A stretch of DNA of 64,000 nt from Trileptium ribeirensis (lineage: Eukaryota > Nematoda > Enoplea > Enoplida > Thoracostomopsidae): contig JASANE010012360.1 in NCBI GenBank assembly GCA_030248225.1, positions 1 to 64,000 of the forward strand, written 5' to 3'. Below are positions 25,020 through 35,468 of the stretch, in pieces (position 1 is the stretch's first letter; every line of letters begins with the position of its first letter). The position numbers and the translations under genes are program-made. Under the pieces are notes generated by a model. That model was not told the origin of the DNA. It saw only the letters and a list, made by a program, of their open reading frames with translations, and did not search any database.

Positions 25020-27115
25020 ATTTAGGTAACCGTAATCAGTGGCCCGTCCCCCGATGGAACAACATCGATTGTTTCCGCTTCTCCCGTGCCGTATGGAAAG
25101 CATCAGCTTCCCATTTTGTACGGTCGGTCGGGATTGATGTACCTCCGGCTAAACTCTTAAGTAACTGGGAGGCTCCTTAAAACTTTGGCCGACGAGATAG
25201 CAACATTTCGATCAATATCACTATCAGATACAACTTTTAGTAACCGCGGTGACGTATCTGATCTTGGTTTTCCAAGACGGTACATTATTATGACGTTGAA
25301 TGCGTCGCGTTTCAGGAGTTTGTATACCAAGGTACCGAAGCCGTTCCTTATATGACCATCGGCGAATTGCTGGAATCAGTTTTGTAGCTAGTCGTTGCAC
25401 CTTCTCTATCATCTGGATGTCACGAATGCAATGTGGGCCCAGACGTTCACGGCGTACTCGGCGTGAGGACAAATAAGAGCTCGGTTAACTGAAGCCAAAT
25501 GAATTTTGTCCAGTATGTAATTGTCCTTCGTAGCAGAAAAATAACCCTCCGTGCCTTATCCACAGCAAATGCGCAGTGCTTTGAAAATTTAAAATCATTG
25601 GTTATGATGACGCCAGGTCTTTCTCAGCATCAGTGGGTGCCAGACAGTTGTTCATGAATAAGTATACAGCGCGAGGATTATCGGCACCACAGTGCATTAC
25701 GTCTTACGTGATATTTTGATTCATTTATAGCAACACACCACTCGTTACAATAAAATGATAGGCCATCGAGGTTCACTTTGAAAGGAGTCGAAGTCATGTT
25801 CAGGCTTATGCTTTAATATTCGACGGGCCATTCGAAGATTATCGGCAAACTTGTACACAGCACAGGAAAGGTATTCGTCTATGTCATTCACAAAAACCAG
25901 GAATAACAGAGGGCCCAAGACTGATCATTGAGGCACTCCGCTGCTTACTGTAGACCATTTCGATGTCACACCATTGAGTGATACTACTTGTCTTCGATCA
26001 AGAAGATACGACTTGAACCACTGATGCAAATTGCCATATATATATATATGCCGTAGATTTCAAGTGTGCAGTAGCGCTTGCAGATTTACCTTATGGAAAG
26101 CTTTTCGAAAATCTATATATGCAACGTCCACCCAATCGTTTTGGTCAATACAACGAGTAGCGAAACTAAGGTATTGCAATAACTGTGTTGTAGTAGATCG
26201 TTTGGGTGGAAACCATGTTGAGAATCGTATATCAACTCATTTTTATTTAGACGTCCACTGCTTTATCACGAACAATAGTTTCCAATACTTTACTCACTGA
26301 CGATGTTAGACTAATTGGGCGGTAGTTTCCACACTGACTACGGTCATGTTTTCCTTTATAGACTGGAACAACTTTAGCATCTCGCCACTGGATAGGAACA
26401 GTACCGGAAGACAACGATAGGTTGAAGAATTTTGCCAAAGGAGCAGCAATAACGTTTTTGGGGTTGATAATAAATCTATTTGGGATATCATCTAAAGCTG
26501 GAGCGGCATATTCTTTGACGTTTCCTAGCGCACGGCTCACTTCATCTGTTGAAACATGTAAATCAGCCAACCGCTTCGGTGTTCGGACCTTCGGTTTTGG
26601 TGCGACAAAATGGTATTCGTTAAATACAGACACGAAGAAACTATTGAAAATATCACAATCCTCTTGGGGTGATTGAGCTAATGATCCGTCAGTGCGCTGG
26701 ATGGGTCCTATTTTTGGAGGAATCTTGCTACGTTTTAGTGCATAGTTGAAAAGAGATTTTCGATCATTATCAACGTTCGCAGCAAGCTTTTGTTCAAAAC
26801 GACGAATGGACTCCTGAGCATGGAAATCCGCGGTGACCCGTTTAGACTCAAAGTCATTCCACGGTGCCGCAGTGTTATGATGTTTAAATCGACGGAAAGC
26901 GTTGTGCTTTCTCAGCATAGAAGACCAACAGAGACTGTCTGCCCAAAGCGGTTTACGACGCTGACGTGCCGATTTAGTGGGCATATAAATCTCAATTGCA
27001 GAACGAAACTCAGACACAATCTTGCTCCAAGTGGTCGTAATATCAGCATCATCAAAAAGAGAGTCCCAAGTAATTGATCTCAGGTGAACACGGAGTCGTT
27101 CCCACGGTGTTCGAC
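25020..27115 (-). mobile_element. LINE-C: CR1-like retrotransposon, 5' truncated
   Basis: A minus-strand LINE that starts inside ORF2, after the endonuclease, and runs through the reverse transcriptase and thumb to about 25020-25200. Its 5' end abuts a gag relic (27116-28460), with which it shares one long open frame. No 3' tail or target duplication could be fixed. Confidence 0.8.
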
Positions 27116-27401
27116 CCCAGTCCCGCAATACTTTGTTCTGTGTATTAATTATTGTACGCGCAGACGTAGTAATTGCACAGTGCACATCGCTTGCGGCATT
27201 GCATGTTGCGTTCCCATCGATCCGTAATACGGTTGCACCGATTGCTGATAAGTCATGCCGTCCTGTTTTGGCATCTATGGTATCGGTATCGTCCAGAGTT
27301 GTACGATTTGTTGCTGTTGTGGTTGGCATACTTGCATCGATTGATTGCTCCACTGTTGTGGACACAATTGTATTTGCGGTTTTTGTACTCTTGGTCGCCA
27401 C
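25224..27401 (-). pseudogene. LINE-C reverse transcriptase region; 384-residue chimeric frame, then decayed palm
   Basis: One open frame runs from 27401 to 26247. Its first 95 or so residues are T/A-rich with no domain and overlap the gag relic. The rest is typical LINE linker and reverse transcriptase: WERLRVHLRSITWDSLF, then KPLWADSLCW, NDRKSLFNYALKR and NYRPISLTSSVSKVLETIV. Beyond 26247 the frame shifts. SSGVPQ is followed by a stop instead of glycine, then SVLGPLLFLVFVNDIDE. The catalytic box reads FADN (25838-25849), so the second aspartate is lost. The frame 25472-25224 has the thumb signature VQRLATKLIPAIRRWSYKER. Reverse transcriptase activity is not possible. Confidence 0.85.
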
Positions 27402-28460
27402 ATTTTGTTGACCGGTATTTTATCTCGTTTGATTTGTGCTCGGTCGACTCGATTGTATTTCTCTATACATTTGTCGTGTTCGCCCGTGCTTCATAATCCA
27501 TGGGTCATTTGTTGATCGAGATTCTCGACCGCTGCTGCTTTTTCCGTCAATGCCATGAAGGTTTCTTCTTTTGTCGCTCATACTCGATTTCGTATTTCAT
27601 ATTTTAATCCTTTGATCAACGCGAACTTGAGGACATCGTCGCGATAGACTCAGGTATTCTTTTCGTGGTTAAATTTCATGCTGCGTACTTTTGTAGCTCG
27701 TGCGCAAAATTTTGGACTGTTCCCGTTTGCCGTAGACTTTGTAGCTTGTTCATTAGATTCGTCAACGTCTTTGGTACGTCGAATATTTCTTTCAATTTTT
27801 TCACCAATTCACTGTAATTGCGTAGTTCCTCTGCCATTGCGAGCGACAGTACCTTCAAATATTATTCTGGTTTTCCATGCGTTTTTGGTTTCAGGACTCG
27901 GGAGTTTTCTAGCTCGTTGTCGATGCGCTTTTTCGAGTTTTTTACGAAATTTCTCGAAATGTCTCGCCCTTGTACGATTGCACGTTTCGGACTTCGTTTT
28001 CTATTTTGATCATGATCGCCTGACCAATTGCTTGTTGTGTTGTGTTTGTTGCTTACGGCGTTTCTTTGGTCGCCACTTTGATCAGGGCTTCGATTAATTG
28101 TTGGTTCATTGCCTTTATATTGTTTTGTTGACTTTCGTTGTTACTTTGATTCGTGAACGCCGTCGTTTGTTGCGATTGATGGACTTGATATACATACGGT
28201 GTTGCTGTTGCTAACGGTATTCCATGGTTGATCATCGAATTGCTCCCAGCGTGCTTCGTTTTGCATTACACCGGTTGCTATTTTTTAGTTTTGATTCCAT
28301 GTGCTCATCGTTTGGAACGCACTTCAGTTTGTTGTCACATATGGAGTTCGCGTTTGATTCCATGTGCTCACCGTTTGAATTGCACCGAAATTTGTGGTCG
28401 CGTACGAGGCTTGTGCTTGATTCCATGTATTCACCGTCTGAAATATGTCACAATTCGTTG
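27116..28460 (-). pseudogene. LTR-retrotransposon gag relic
   Basis: On the minus strand a decayed gag is visible. An N-terminal Q/N/T-rich part (28460-28060) includes a 63-bp tandem repeat and VYQVHQSQQTTAF. A capsid-like helical core (27858-27676) contains MAEELRNYSELVKKLKEIF and LRQTGTVQNFAHELQKYAA, matching the gag pattern (a tryptophan- or tyrosine-rich helix, then L..L.Q...V..F...). It continues in another frame as DDVLKFALIKGLKYEIR (about 27640-27590). A Q/P-rich tail follows (27410-27120). Gag proteins build the particle that packages element RNA. No zinc knuckle, protease or LTR is visible. Stops and frameshifts are numerous. Confidence 0.65.
28291..28430 (-). repeat. 63-bp tandem repeat inside the gag relic
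   Basis: TTGATTCCATGT starts at 28291, 28354 and 28417, exactly 63 bases apart. On the minus strand each unit codes for 21 residues beginning TWNQ and ending QTVS or QTMS. Because the unit is a multiple of three, the repeat would have preserved the gag frame. Confidence 0.8.
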
Positions 28461-29281
28461 TTACCGTTTGGAACGGGTCATATATAATTCATTGTTGCCA
28501 TTTGAAACTCGTTATAATTAGTTGTTGTATTCGGTATTTGTACCCCGTGTTTTGTTTGTTTGGTTTAATTCGTTTGTTGGTTTTTCGTACTTGCACCGAT
28601 TTGTTCTTTATTTGCACCGACTTGTGTTTGATTTGCCCGGATTCGTTTTTGAATTCAACTTTGATCCAGGCGACGTCCGTTCCATCCTAAGACTTCGTAG
28701 GGCCACACGATAAAATCATGTTATTGATACACTGTTGAATGGTCACGTTGAATTCAGTGATGCAATCCAGTTTTGTTTCACGTGATTCTAAAACAACACA
28801 ACACCGCGACACAGGCTACAGCTCTGGGAGGCATCCGGATGCGTGGATACGTGACTTAAAACTAGCGACCGTTGCAGCGCCCGCCACCGAACCGGGTAAA
28901 TTGTTCCAACCGTTCAAGACCCTGTAGACAAACGAATAACGTTCGCAATCCAGATGAGGATTTATTCAAGGGCGCAATTTGTATATGTGACCACGGAGCC
29001 TTTGGTTAACTATAAATTGAAACCAGTTGGTAATCGGAAAATCCGCCATGAATGAATAGAATGAGGTCCGCGCGATAACGACGCGATGGTAATGTCTGTG
29101 GTACCAATGCCCGCAATCGATCCTCATACGTCAAATCCGCCAAACCTGGTACAAATTTGATCGCTCTTTGATGAACTCGCTGTATGAGCTTAACGTCTTT
29201 ATGGTAGTGAGGGCACCGAGCGCTCGTAGCATATTTAAGCGGCGATCTAATCAGCGAGCGGTACAACATGAGAAAACAGAC

Positions 29282-30911
29282 TTATTTACATTGCAGGTCA
29301 CGTATCTATGAATGAAATCTATTTCGATGCTAATTTAATTAAAAAGAAGTTATCCGAGGTGGAATCCAATAAGGCATGTGGCCCAGACAGAATACCTAAT
29401 GCAGCCCTGAAGTATATGGCTGTAAAATTTTCGAAATGTCTTACAGACTAGCAGTTTTGCCTACTAACTGGTTAGCGGCTGATATAGTCCCGCTCCACAA
29501 AACTGGAAATACCTCGGATGTTAGAACCTATAGACCGATCAGTTTGACTTGCAAGTGCTTTAAAATATTGGAACAAATTATATGCGACCAGGTTATTGCC
29601 CACACGATTTCTAATAGTATGTTAAATGATTCTCAATTTGGTTTCCGTCGCGGGAAATCGTGCTGCACGCAGTTATTAGAATTCACCGATTACATTACGA
29701 GGGCAATAAACGATGGTGACGTAGTAGATTGCGTATATCTTGACTTCAAGAAAGCTTTTGATTCAGTCAGTCATATAAGATTAGTGCAAAAGCTGTCATC
29801 TTTTGGTTTAGCAGTTAAAACAATTGAATGGTTTCGAAGTTTTTTTGCAAGGAAGATCACAACGAGTAGTGTACAGAGGCTTTCATTCCCGCCATGTGGA
29901 AATTTCCAGTGGTGTTCCACAGGGATCGGTAGCCGGACCTTGTTTATTTTTGCTCTATATCAACGACATCGATGAAACGCTTTCTGCCAATGTGAAAATG
30001 CTTAAATTTGCGGATGACTTGAAGGTTTTTGTAAAATTTGATCCTCTTTCAGCAAATAATTAAGTTGCTTCCAATCTCCAGCGTACATTAGATAACGTTT
30101 ACAACTGGTCAATAGACAATGCTATATATTTCAATGCTGAAAAATCCTTAACTGTGAACTTTGGAACGAACAATGTTGGCAAGGAATACACTCTCAATCG
30201 TCAAGGTCTTCAATTAGTTGAAACAGCTCGCGACTTAGGTGTTTTAATGTCACATAATTTGAAGTGGGAAGCACAATGTAAAAAGGCGGTGGCAGCGGCA
30301 AACAAAGCGTATGGGATCATTAAGAGACATAGTAAGCACTTAACTAAAACTTCACTACTTTTCTTGCATCGGGCATTGATTCGACCTCATCTTGAGTTCG
30401 CCTCCCCGGTCTGGTGTTCTTACTTTCGGAAAGACATTGCTCTATTAGAAGACGTACAAAGGCGCGTCACCAAGTTGCTGCCCAGTATACGCCAACTCAG
30501 CTATGAGGATCGTCTACGATATTTACAACTACAGACATTGGAAACGTGACGTATACGTGCGGATTTAATTCTCATGTATCAAATAATGACTAGTAAAGTC
30601 AACCTTCCGCATCATAAGTTTTTCGTTGATGGTAATGCTAACACTCGTGGTCATATCTACAAGATAAAGCCACTGGATATTGCGCGATCCAATAAACGAT
30701 TGCAATTCTTTAGTCACCGGAGTGGTCAAAACTTGGAATAACCTCCCGTCCCACGTTGTTGAAGCACCGACATTAGCATCGTTCAAACGCTTGCTTCACG
30801 TTTCCGGTGCATTGCCGGAATTATAACTGTGTTCTGCCGCGGTATCTTTCATTTTAGGCCCTATCAAATGGATTTATCATCGATGAACAATACAAATGGG
30901 GCGCGCAGGTG
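29282..30911 (+). mobile_element. LINE-B: 5'-truncated CR1-like LINE nested in LINE-A
   Basis: A plus-strand LINE fragment inserted into LINE-A copy 2. The left junction reads ACTTATTTA and the right junction ATTTAAATATTTG; the uninterrupted site in copy 1 is CCTATTTAAATATTTG, so about five bases (ATTTA) are shared by both junctions and may be the target duplication. It lacks ORF1, the endonuclease and the start of the reverse transcriptase. It ends with a tandem AGGTGAATAAAC-type tail (30892-30911). Confidence 0.85.
29310..30826 (+). pseudogene. LINE-B reverse transcriptase, few lesions
   Basis: This is the best preserved LINE reverse transcriptase in the window. Visible blocks: NKACGPDRIPNAALK (about 29369), SDVRTYRPISLTCKCFKILE (29517), SQFGFRRGKSCCTQLLEF (29631), YLDFKKAFDSV (29737), SSGVPQGSVAGP, LLYINDIDE, the intact catalytic FADD box (30007-30018), RDLGVLMSHNLKWEAQC and ALIRPHLEFASPVWC. 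WNNLPSHVVEAPTLASFKRL precedes the stop at 30824-30826. Lesions: frame changes near 29437, at the T run near 29845 and near 30720; stops TAA at 30061-30063 and TGA at 30547-30549. It is dead but probably young. Confidence 0.88.
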
Positions 30912-32858
30912 AATAAACAGGTGAATTTAAATATTTGAACGATCTACGAATACACTAAAGTATGAATATTGTCCGTTTGACTATTTCCGAACAATGCTCT
31001 GAAGATTTCAGGTTGCAGACGCAATGAGACCCATATCCTTTTCAAATGGCTTGTTAGGGATAGCGTCTCCGTCAAGAGTATTTTTGTGGCAGGGACTGTT
31101 TCTTCCGAAATGAACACAGGCAGATTTATGGATACTGCACTTCATACACCATTCTTAGCCCATCCTCCGAAGTTATCAATATCACGTTGTAACTCATTTA
31201 TGTTAAAATGCGGTAAAGTCGGCTGTGAATGTAATCTCCTAAATAGCTTCGAATCATCCGCAAATTTTCGAATAGCACTCAAAATGCAGTCGTCGATATC
31301 GTTGAATTAGTCGAGGAACAACATTTGGACCAAATACGGTACCCTGAGGTACGCCACTTTTCACAATGGACCAACCCAGAGCGTTTTCCATTGACAATCT
31401 CTGCCTGCTTACGCCCAATCAGGAAAGATGTAATCCAGCGCAAGACGTTGCCATTTATGCCGTGAGCAGCTAACTTTATTAATAAACGCCGGTGTGGCAC
31501 TCAATCGAAGGCCTTTTGTTTATCAAGGTATATCGTATCGACACAGTCTCCATCCTTTACTACCTGAAATATATACCCATTGTATGTACTCGACTAACTA
31601 ACCAACTGCGGAGCGTTTTCGCAAGATCCTAAACAGTGTTTTTCTGAGCAACTTGTGCACTGTTAAATGTTTAATGTCATCCGCGACGACCGGTTCCATT
31701 ACCTTTCGATGTTCCGGAAGTTAGACTAACGGGTCTATAGTTGTCGACAGAAAAATGACAACCTCTTTAAATATAGGCGTGATTAGAGCAGTCTTCCATT
31801 CAGCAGGCACGATACCGGACTGTAACGACTTGTTAAATAAATCAGTTCGTGGCTGACAAATTTCCTCACGGCGTTGATGAAGAATATAATTTTGTATCAT
31901 ATTGATGCCAGGTGGTGCCAACTTCTTAACAACATTCAGTTTCTGCAATACTAACTCAAAAGTGAAGGTAACATCCTGTAGTTCCAAGGAAGATTTTTGT
32001 TGGAGAGTTGGTAAATCAGTTAGATCCTCCTCAATAAATATGGAAGAAAAATGATCGTTCAGTAGCTTAGCCAAGTCATGCTCAGATGCACACACTGTGC
32101 CATCAGTAGACTTAAACGGTCCCACACCCGGACGAGAAGTTATCTTTCCGTTGACATACAATCAAACGATTTAGCATCAGAGTTTATGCGACTACCTATT
32201 AAATATTCGTACCGCCGGACAGCTCTGTTGGTCTGAACAGTTGCTATTTCACATGCCGCGCGATACCGTTCCCAGTCCACCATAAGCCGTGACTGAGCGA
32301 ACTGTCATTGGTAGGTACGTTGTAATTGACGCGCCCGAACACACTGTTATTCAGCCCAATTTTGGTTTAGACATACGGCTGCGTTTGGCATTTATTTTAG
32401 GCACAAAATTTGAGATTGCTTTTGTAATAATAAACTTAACATTGGTCCAGGCTACTTTGCGTCCTCCACTCAATGGAGGTATGTGACAGCGTACAAATCC
32501 CTAAATCTGTTCCAGTCAATGTGCGTGTAGTCTAAACTGGTTTGCAAAGAGGATAGCTGGCGATGGTGCTGCACAACAACAGAGGAATTTACAGCCATGT
32601 GGTCACTGGTGCCGAATCCGGCAAATATAAATAAATCTCCAAAAACGTTTGGTTGTTTTGTTGGTTAATAAAAACCAAATCTAGCACGTTATTCAACCGA
32701 GTACATTGAGTTACACACTGCGTTAGGCCGGCATCGGCGCATGCCACGACAAAGTCTTTGCAAGTAGTTGGCCAAACGTACGTGTCCAGTTTGTCTTTGT
32801 AATTTAAGCCGCGTACAATCACAACAGTTTTGTTGTAGTGTGTGGCGAAATAACTAAC

Positions 32859-33905
32859 ATCTGTTTTACTATATTTAAATTTCGAAGACCAAGTTCCGGA
32901 TCCGGTTTAAATGGACGGTTCCGGTTGCTGGTTCCGGTTCCGGCAAATTCGGTTCCATGAAGGAAGAAATCAAGGTACGGTGGATTTAAAATGCATTAAA
33001 AATAACTTTTACATTAAACTTAATGTATTGCGGTGGCATTATTGTCTTTCTGATACTTTAAAGAGACTGAGGAAGCTAATAATGTTTATTTATCGATCAA
33101 ATATGTCGATTTTTGGACACCCAGAGCAAAAAATGCCTTCCACTATACACCATTGCGTATACTGCGTCAAATCGAATATGCTTACAAAGCTTGGAGCGTA
33201 GAATACACACTTTCGCTCTGTCTCCAGTCGCCTTCCTTTACTACACATACGTTTGTTACATGCTCTTCTGTAGGAAACTTGAAATTATTGGTTTATATGA
33301 TTGTAAGAGAAAATAATAGATAAAAGGTAATTTTCTGATCAGTGGTCAGGGACACTGTTTAGGCTAGTGCCCATAAGTTTTGGACAAACAGTGCCCGTAA
33401 GTTAGATGATAATGATGGTAACTTTCTAATCAGAATGCTATAAATGAGACACACTGTGATGCTGTTCGCACAGTTTCAATAAATACAGTTCTTTGTCAAG
33501 AAAGCAGTTTCTAGCTGCGTTGCAGATAACGTTAGTTTACTTCAATTTAGACTGATTTACCAAGTTTACAAGCGCACTGGCTGGCGGGTGCTTGACGCAA
33601 TTTATGTTAGCCAAGCATACCCTAAGTACTTCTGCGTAAGCTATACTCTGTTACCGAGTGGGACCGGTTTAATTTAAACGTATCCCACAGACTTCTGGAT
33701 GTGTAAAATAGCTGCTACAAGCATCGACATGGCTTTGATTTAAGAAACTCCTGCAGGTTATTATGAAAAATTCCTGCTCAAATTATGTGCCCTACTTACG
33801 TTTTACACTGCAAATTGGTTAGTTAATCTTTTCTTTTGCTTGGTTGTATTGGAGCTTGATCATTGTATAATATATATTACATATGTTTGATCACAGATGA
33901 AGCAT
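32859..33905 (-). mobile_element. Non-autonomous hAT copy A, rearranged
   Basis: The body (about 32953-33905) is the reverse complement of the hAT elements at 35469-36583 and 42548-43713. It shares, for example, GAGCTTGATCATTGTATAAT and the block around GTTTATATGATTGTAAGAGA. The piece that should be its outer 3' end (32859-32945, with repeated GGTTCC/CCGG words) is present but turned round. The other end, including the terminal repeat, is missing and replaced by the Penelope-like element. No target duplication. It encodes nothing recognisable. Confidence 0.8.
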
Positions 33906-33993
33906 TCGCAAATAAAATTAATAATTACTTTTAATTATTTAAAATTTGTTAATTTTAAATTAAAATTTGCGCCTTCAACTGTTAATTGTAAAG

Positions 33994-34602
33994 TTAATCT
34001 GGAAACAATAGCAACGGCTTGAGGGAGTTTATGTCATTGAGTTTAGGCCTTTTGAAGCGAATGTGCAAATTTTCAAGTATACAAAGGACTAGTTCTGAAT
34101 TAGATGATTGGGCGTTAACTTGGCTTAAGATGGTAAAATTATCTATTGAGGGTTTCGAAGTACATGTTTGCGTATGGTGGAAAATGGCGGAGTTGGCAAT
34201 CTGTGCGTTATTGAGCGTTTTTCCAGTCCTAGCAGAGACACCTAAGTGTTCCGAAACTCTAGTTGCCAGATGTCGGTAGGAACTACCAACGTAGTCTGCT
34301 TCACAAGCAGAACAAACAAATTGATAGACAACAGAAGATTTCACAGCATTTGGTGTTTGATCTTTGAACTTAAAATGATGCTTTAGGCGTCGGCCCGTTT
34401 CTATCACAATGCGAACTTTGATGTTGGGAAATGTGGACTTTAGTAAGCAGTTCATTTTGCTTTTTAGTTTGCTGGTGAAAATTCCTAAAAACCGAAGCTT
34501 TATAGTGAAAACGTTTGGCGTCGTTGGACTGATACTGTGATTCAGTGCTTGGGTGTCAATTATTGCGTCATTATTAGTTGGCCTGCTTTGATTAGGTGTT
34601 AA
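33994..34602 (-). pseudogene. Penelope-like GIY-YIG endonuclease domain
   Basis: This continues the reverse transcriptase frame after the TGA at 34603-34605 with no shift, so one stop separates the two domains. The domain has VYQFVCSACEADYVG, combining the C..C pair and the YVG strand of the PLE-type GIY-YIG fold, and then RHLATRVSEHLG with the conserved arginine and histidine. HHTQTC and a terminal SLKPLLLFPD come before the stop at 33994-33996. This nuclease nicks the target DNA for insertion. All key residues I can name are present, but the frame is broken upstream. Confidence 0.88.
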
Positions 34603-35366
34603 TCATTTGTTAATAAAAGATTTGGTGTTATTTTGGACGAGCCTCATAGGAAAACCGTTATTATATAAAGTTTTTTGGATAAACTTGATCTCGCGGTGAA
34701 TAAGATGGTAGTTTGAGCCGATTTCAAAGGCTCTATGGAGTTGACAGTCGATTAGACCAGATTTATATTTAGGGAATATAAACGAGTCATATTTCGTTAG
34801 CAATCCAGTAAACGTTGGTTTCCTATATGTGGATGTGTTAATGACACCGTTAGATTTCGTGATCAGTATGTCCAAGAACGGAATGGAGTTATTTTCTGTT
34901 GTAACTGTGAACTTGGTCGAGTCGTGCTGTGCATTCAAATATTCTAAGAATTGTCCAGGTTGACTTGGATTCTCAAATACTACGAAGGTATCATCTACAT
35001 AGCCACGATAATATAGTGGCTTTATAGTTGAAGGGCATTGATTAAGCCATTTTTGTTCAGCAAAGCACATGAAGATGTTAGCCAATGCAGGGCCTAATGG
35101 AGATCCCATTGCGACACCTTCTGTTTGTTGGAAAATAGTGTTGTTAAACATGAAGTGAATATCCTGAACACACTGTCTAATGGCCTCAATCAGATCATTT
35201 ATAGGTATAGATGGAATGAATTGTTTGTTTTTGCGGCTTCCGGATGAATCCAAAGTTCGTTAATGCCACATGGAAAGGCACACGACCAAAGCCTCCAATT
35301 TGTCCGAAGTTGGAGTCAGAAATGGATTTTGCGAAGCTAAATGAATCGGAAATTGTGTACGCGTTT
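34603..35366 (-). pseudogene. Penelope-like reverse transcriptase, partial
   Basis: In the minus frame, coding-like sequence starts right at the inverted repeat (about 35366) and runs to a TGA at 34603-34605. An in-frame TAA lies at 35260-35262, with coding-like sequence on both sides. Motifs: IHFMFNNTIFQQTEGVAMGS (with VAMGSPLGPALANIFM following), the catalytic YVDD box (34990-35001), and FTVTTENNSIPFLDILITK, all characteristic of Penelope reverse transcriptases. The N-terminal fingers are missing because of the 5' truncation. It would have primed element copying at nicked or telomere-like ends. Confidence 0.88.
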
Positions 35367-35468
35367 TGACATAAACTCCCTCAAGCCGTTGCTATTGTTT
35401 CCAGATTAACTTTACAGTTAACAGTTGAAGGCGCAAATTATGGGTTACTTTATTATATATATATATAT

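Larger units (their letters stand above)
28816..32822 (-). pseudogene. LINE-A copy 2 ORF2, broken and interrupted
   Basis: The endonuclease tail is readable at 32822-32589, with CTRLNNVLDLVFINQQ, the R.NNVLDLVF block typical of APE-type LINE endonucleases. The linker and reverse transcriptase start follow (EWKTALITPIFKEVV, about 31770). The catalytic box is intact FADD (31253-31264). After the LINE-B insertion, the frame 29269-29006 has LYRSLIRSPLKYATSA and HQRAIKFVPGLADLTYEDR. A final block, NGWNNLPGSVAGAATVASFK, ends at the stop 28816-28818. The W..LP..V..A.T..SFK block is the usual C terminus of CR1 ORF2. Several indels and the insertion destroy the gene. Confidence 0.85.
28790..32858 (-). 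mobile_element. LINE-A copy 2, split by LINE-B
   Basis: The second minus-strand copy of LINE-A: 30911-32858 carries the endonuclease tail and reverse transcriptase, and 28790-29282 carries the thumb end, C terminus and 3' end. The two parts align end to end with copy 1 (around 19180) and are separated by LINE-B, inserted in the opposite direction. The 3' end has a TGTTGTGTTGTTTT tail on the minus strand, like the TTG tail of LINE-D. The 5' end is cut at a hAT fragment near 32859. This copy keeps the endonuclease segment that copy 1 lost. Confidence 0.85.
33964..35439 (-). mobile_element. Penelope-like element, 5' truncated, with terminal inverted repeats
   Basis: A minus-strand Penelope-like retroelement encoding a reverse transcriptase followed by a GIY-YIG endonuclease. 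Inverted copies of a 73-bp segment bound it (33964-34036 and 35367-35439, one mismatch seen). The segment contains the last codons of the coding region plus the 3' flank, so an inverted piece of its own 3' end sits at its 5' side, an arrangement often reported for Penelope elements. Both sides are bordered by hAT copies in opposite orientation (32859-33905 and 35469-36583). Confidence 0.88.

Noticed and set aside
27133..28097. Plus-strand frames of 92-139 codons opposite LINE-C and gag
   Set aside because: They are antisense shadows of the retrotransposon coding strand.
34019..34279. Plus-strand 86-codon frame inside the Penelope-like element
   Set aside because: It is the antisense of the GIY-YIG endonuclease.
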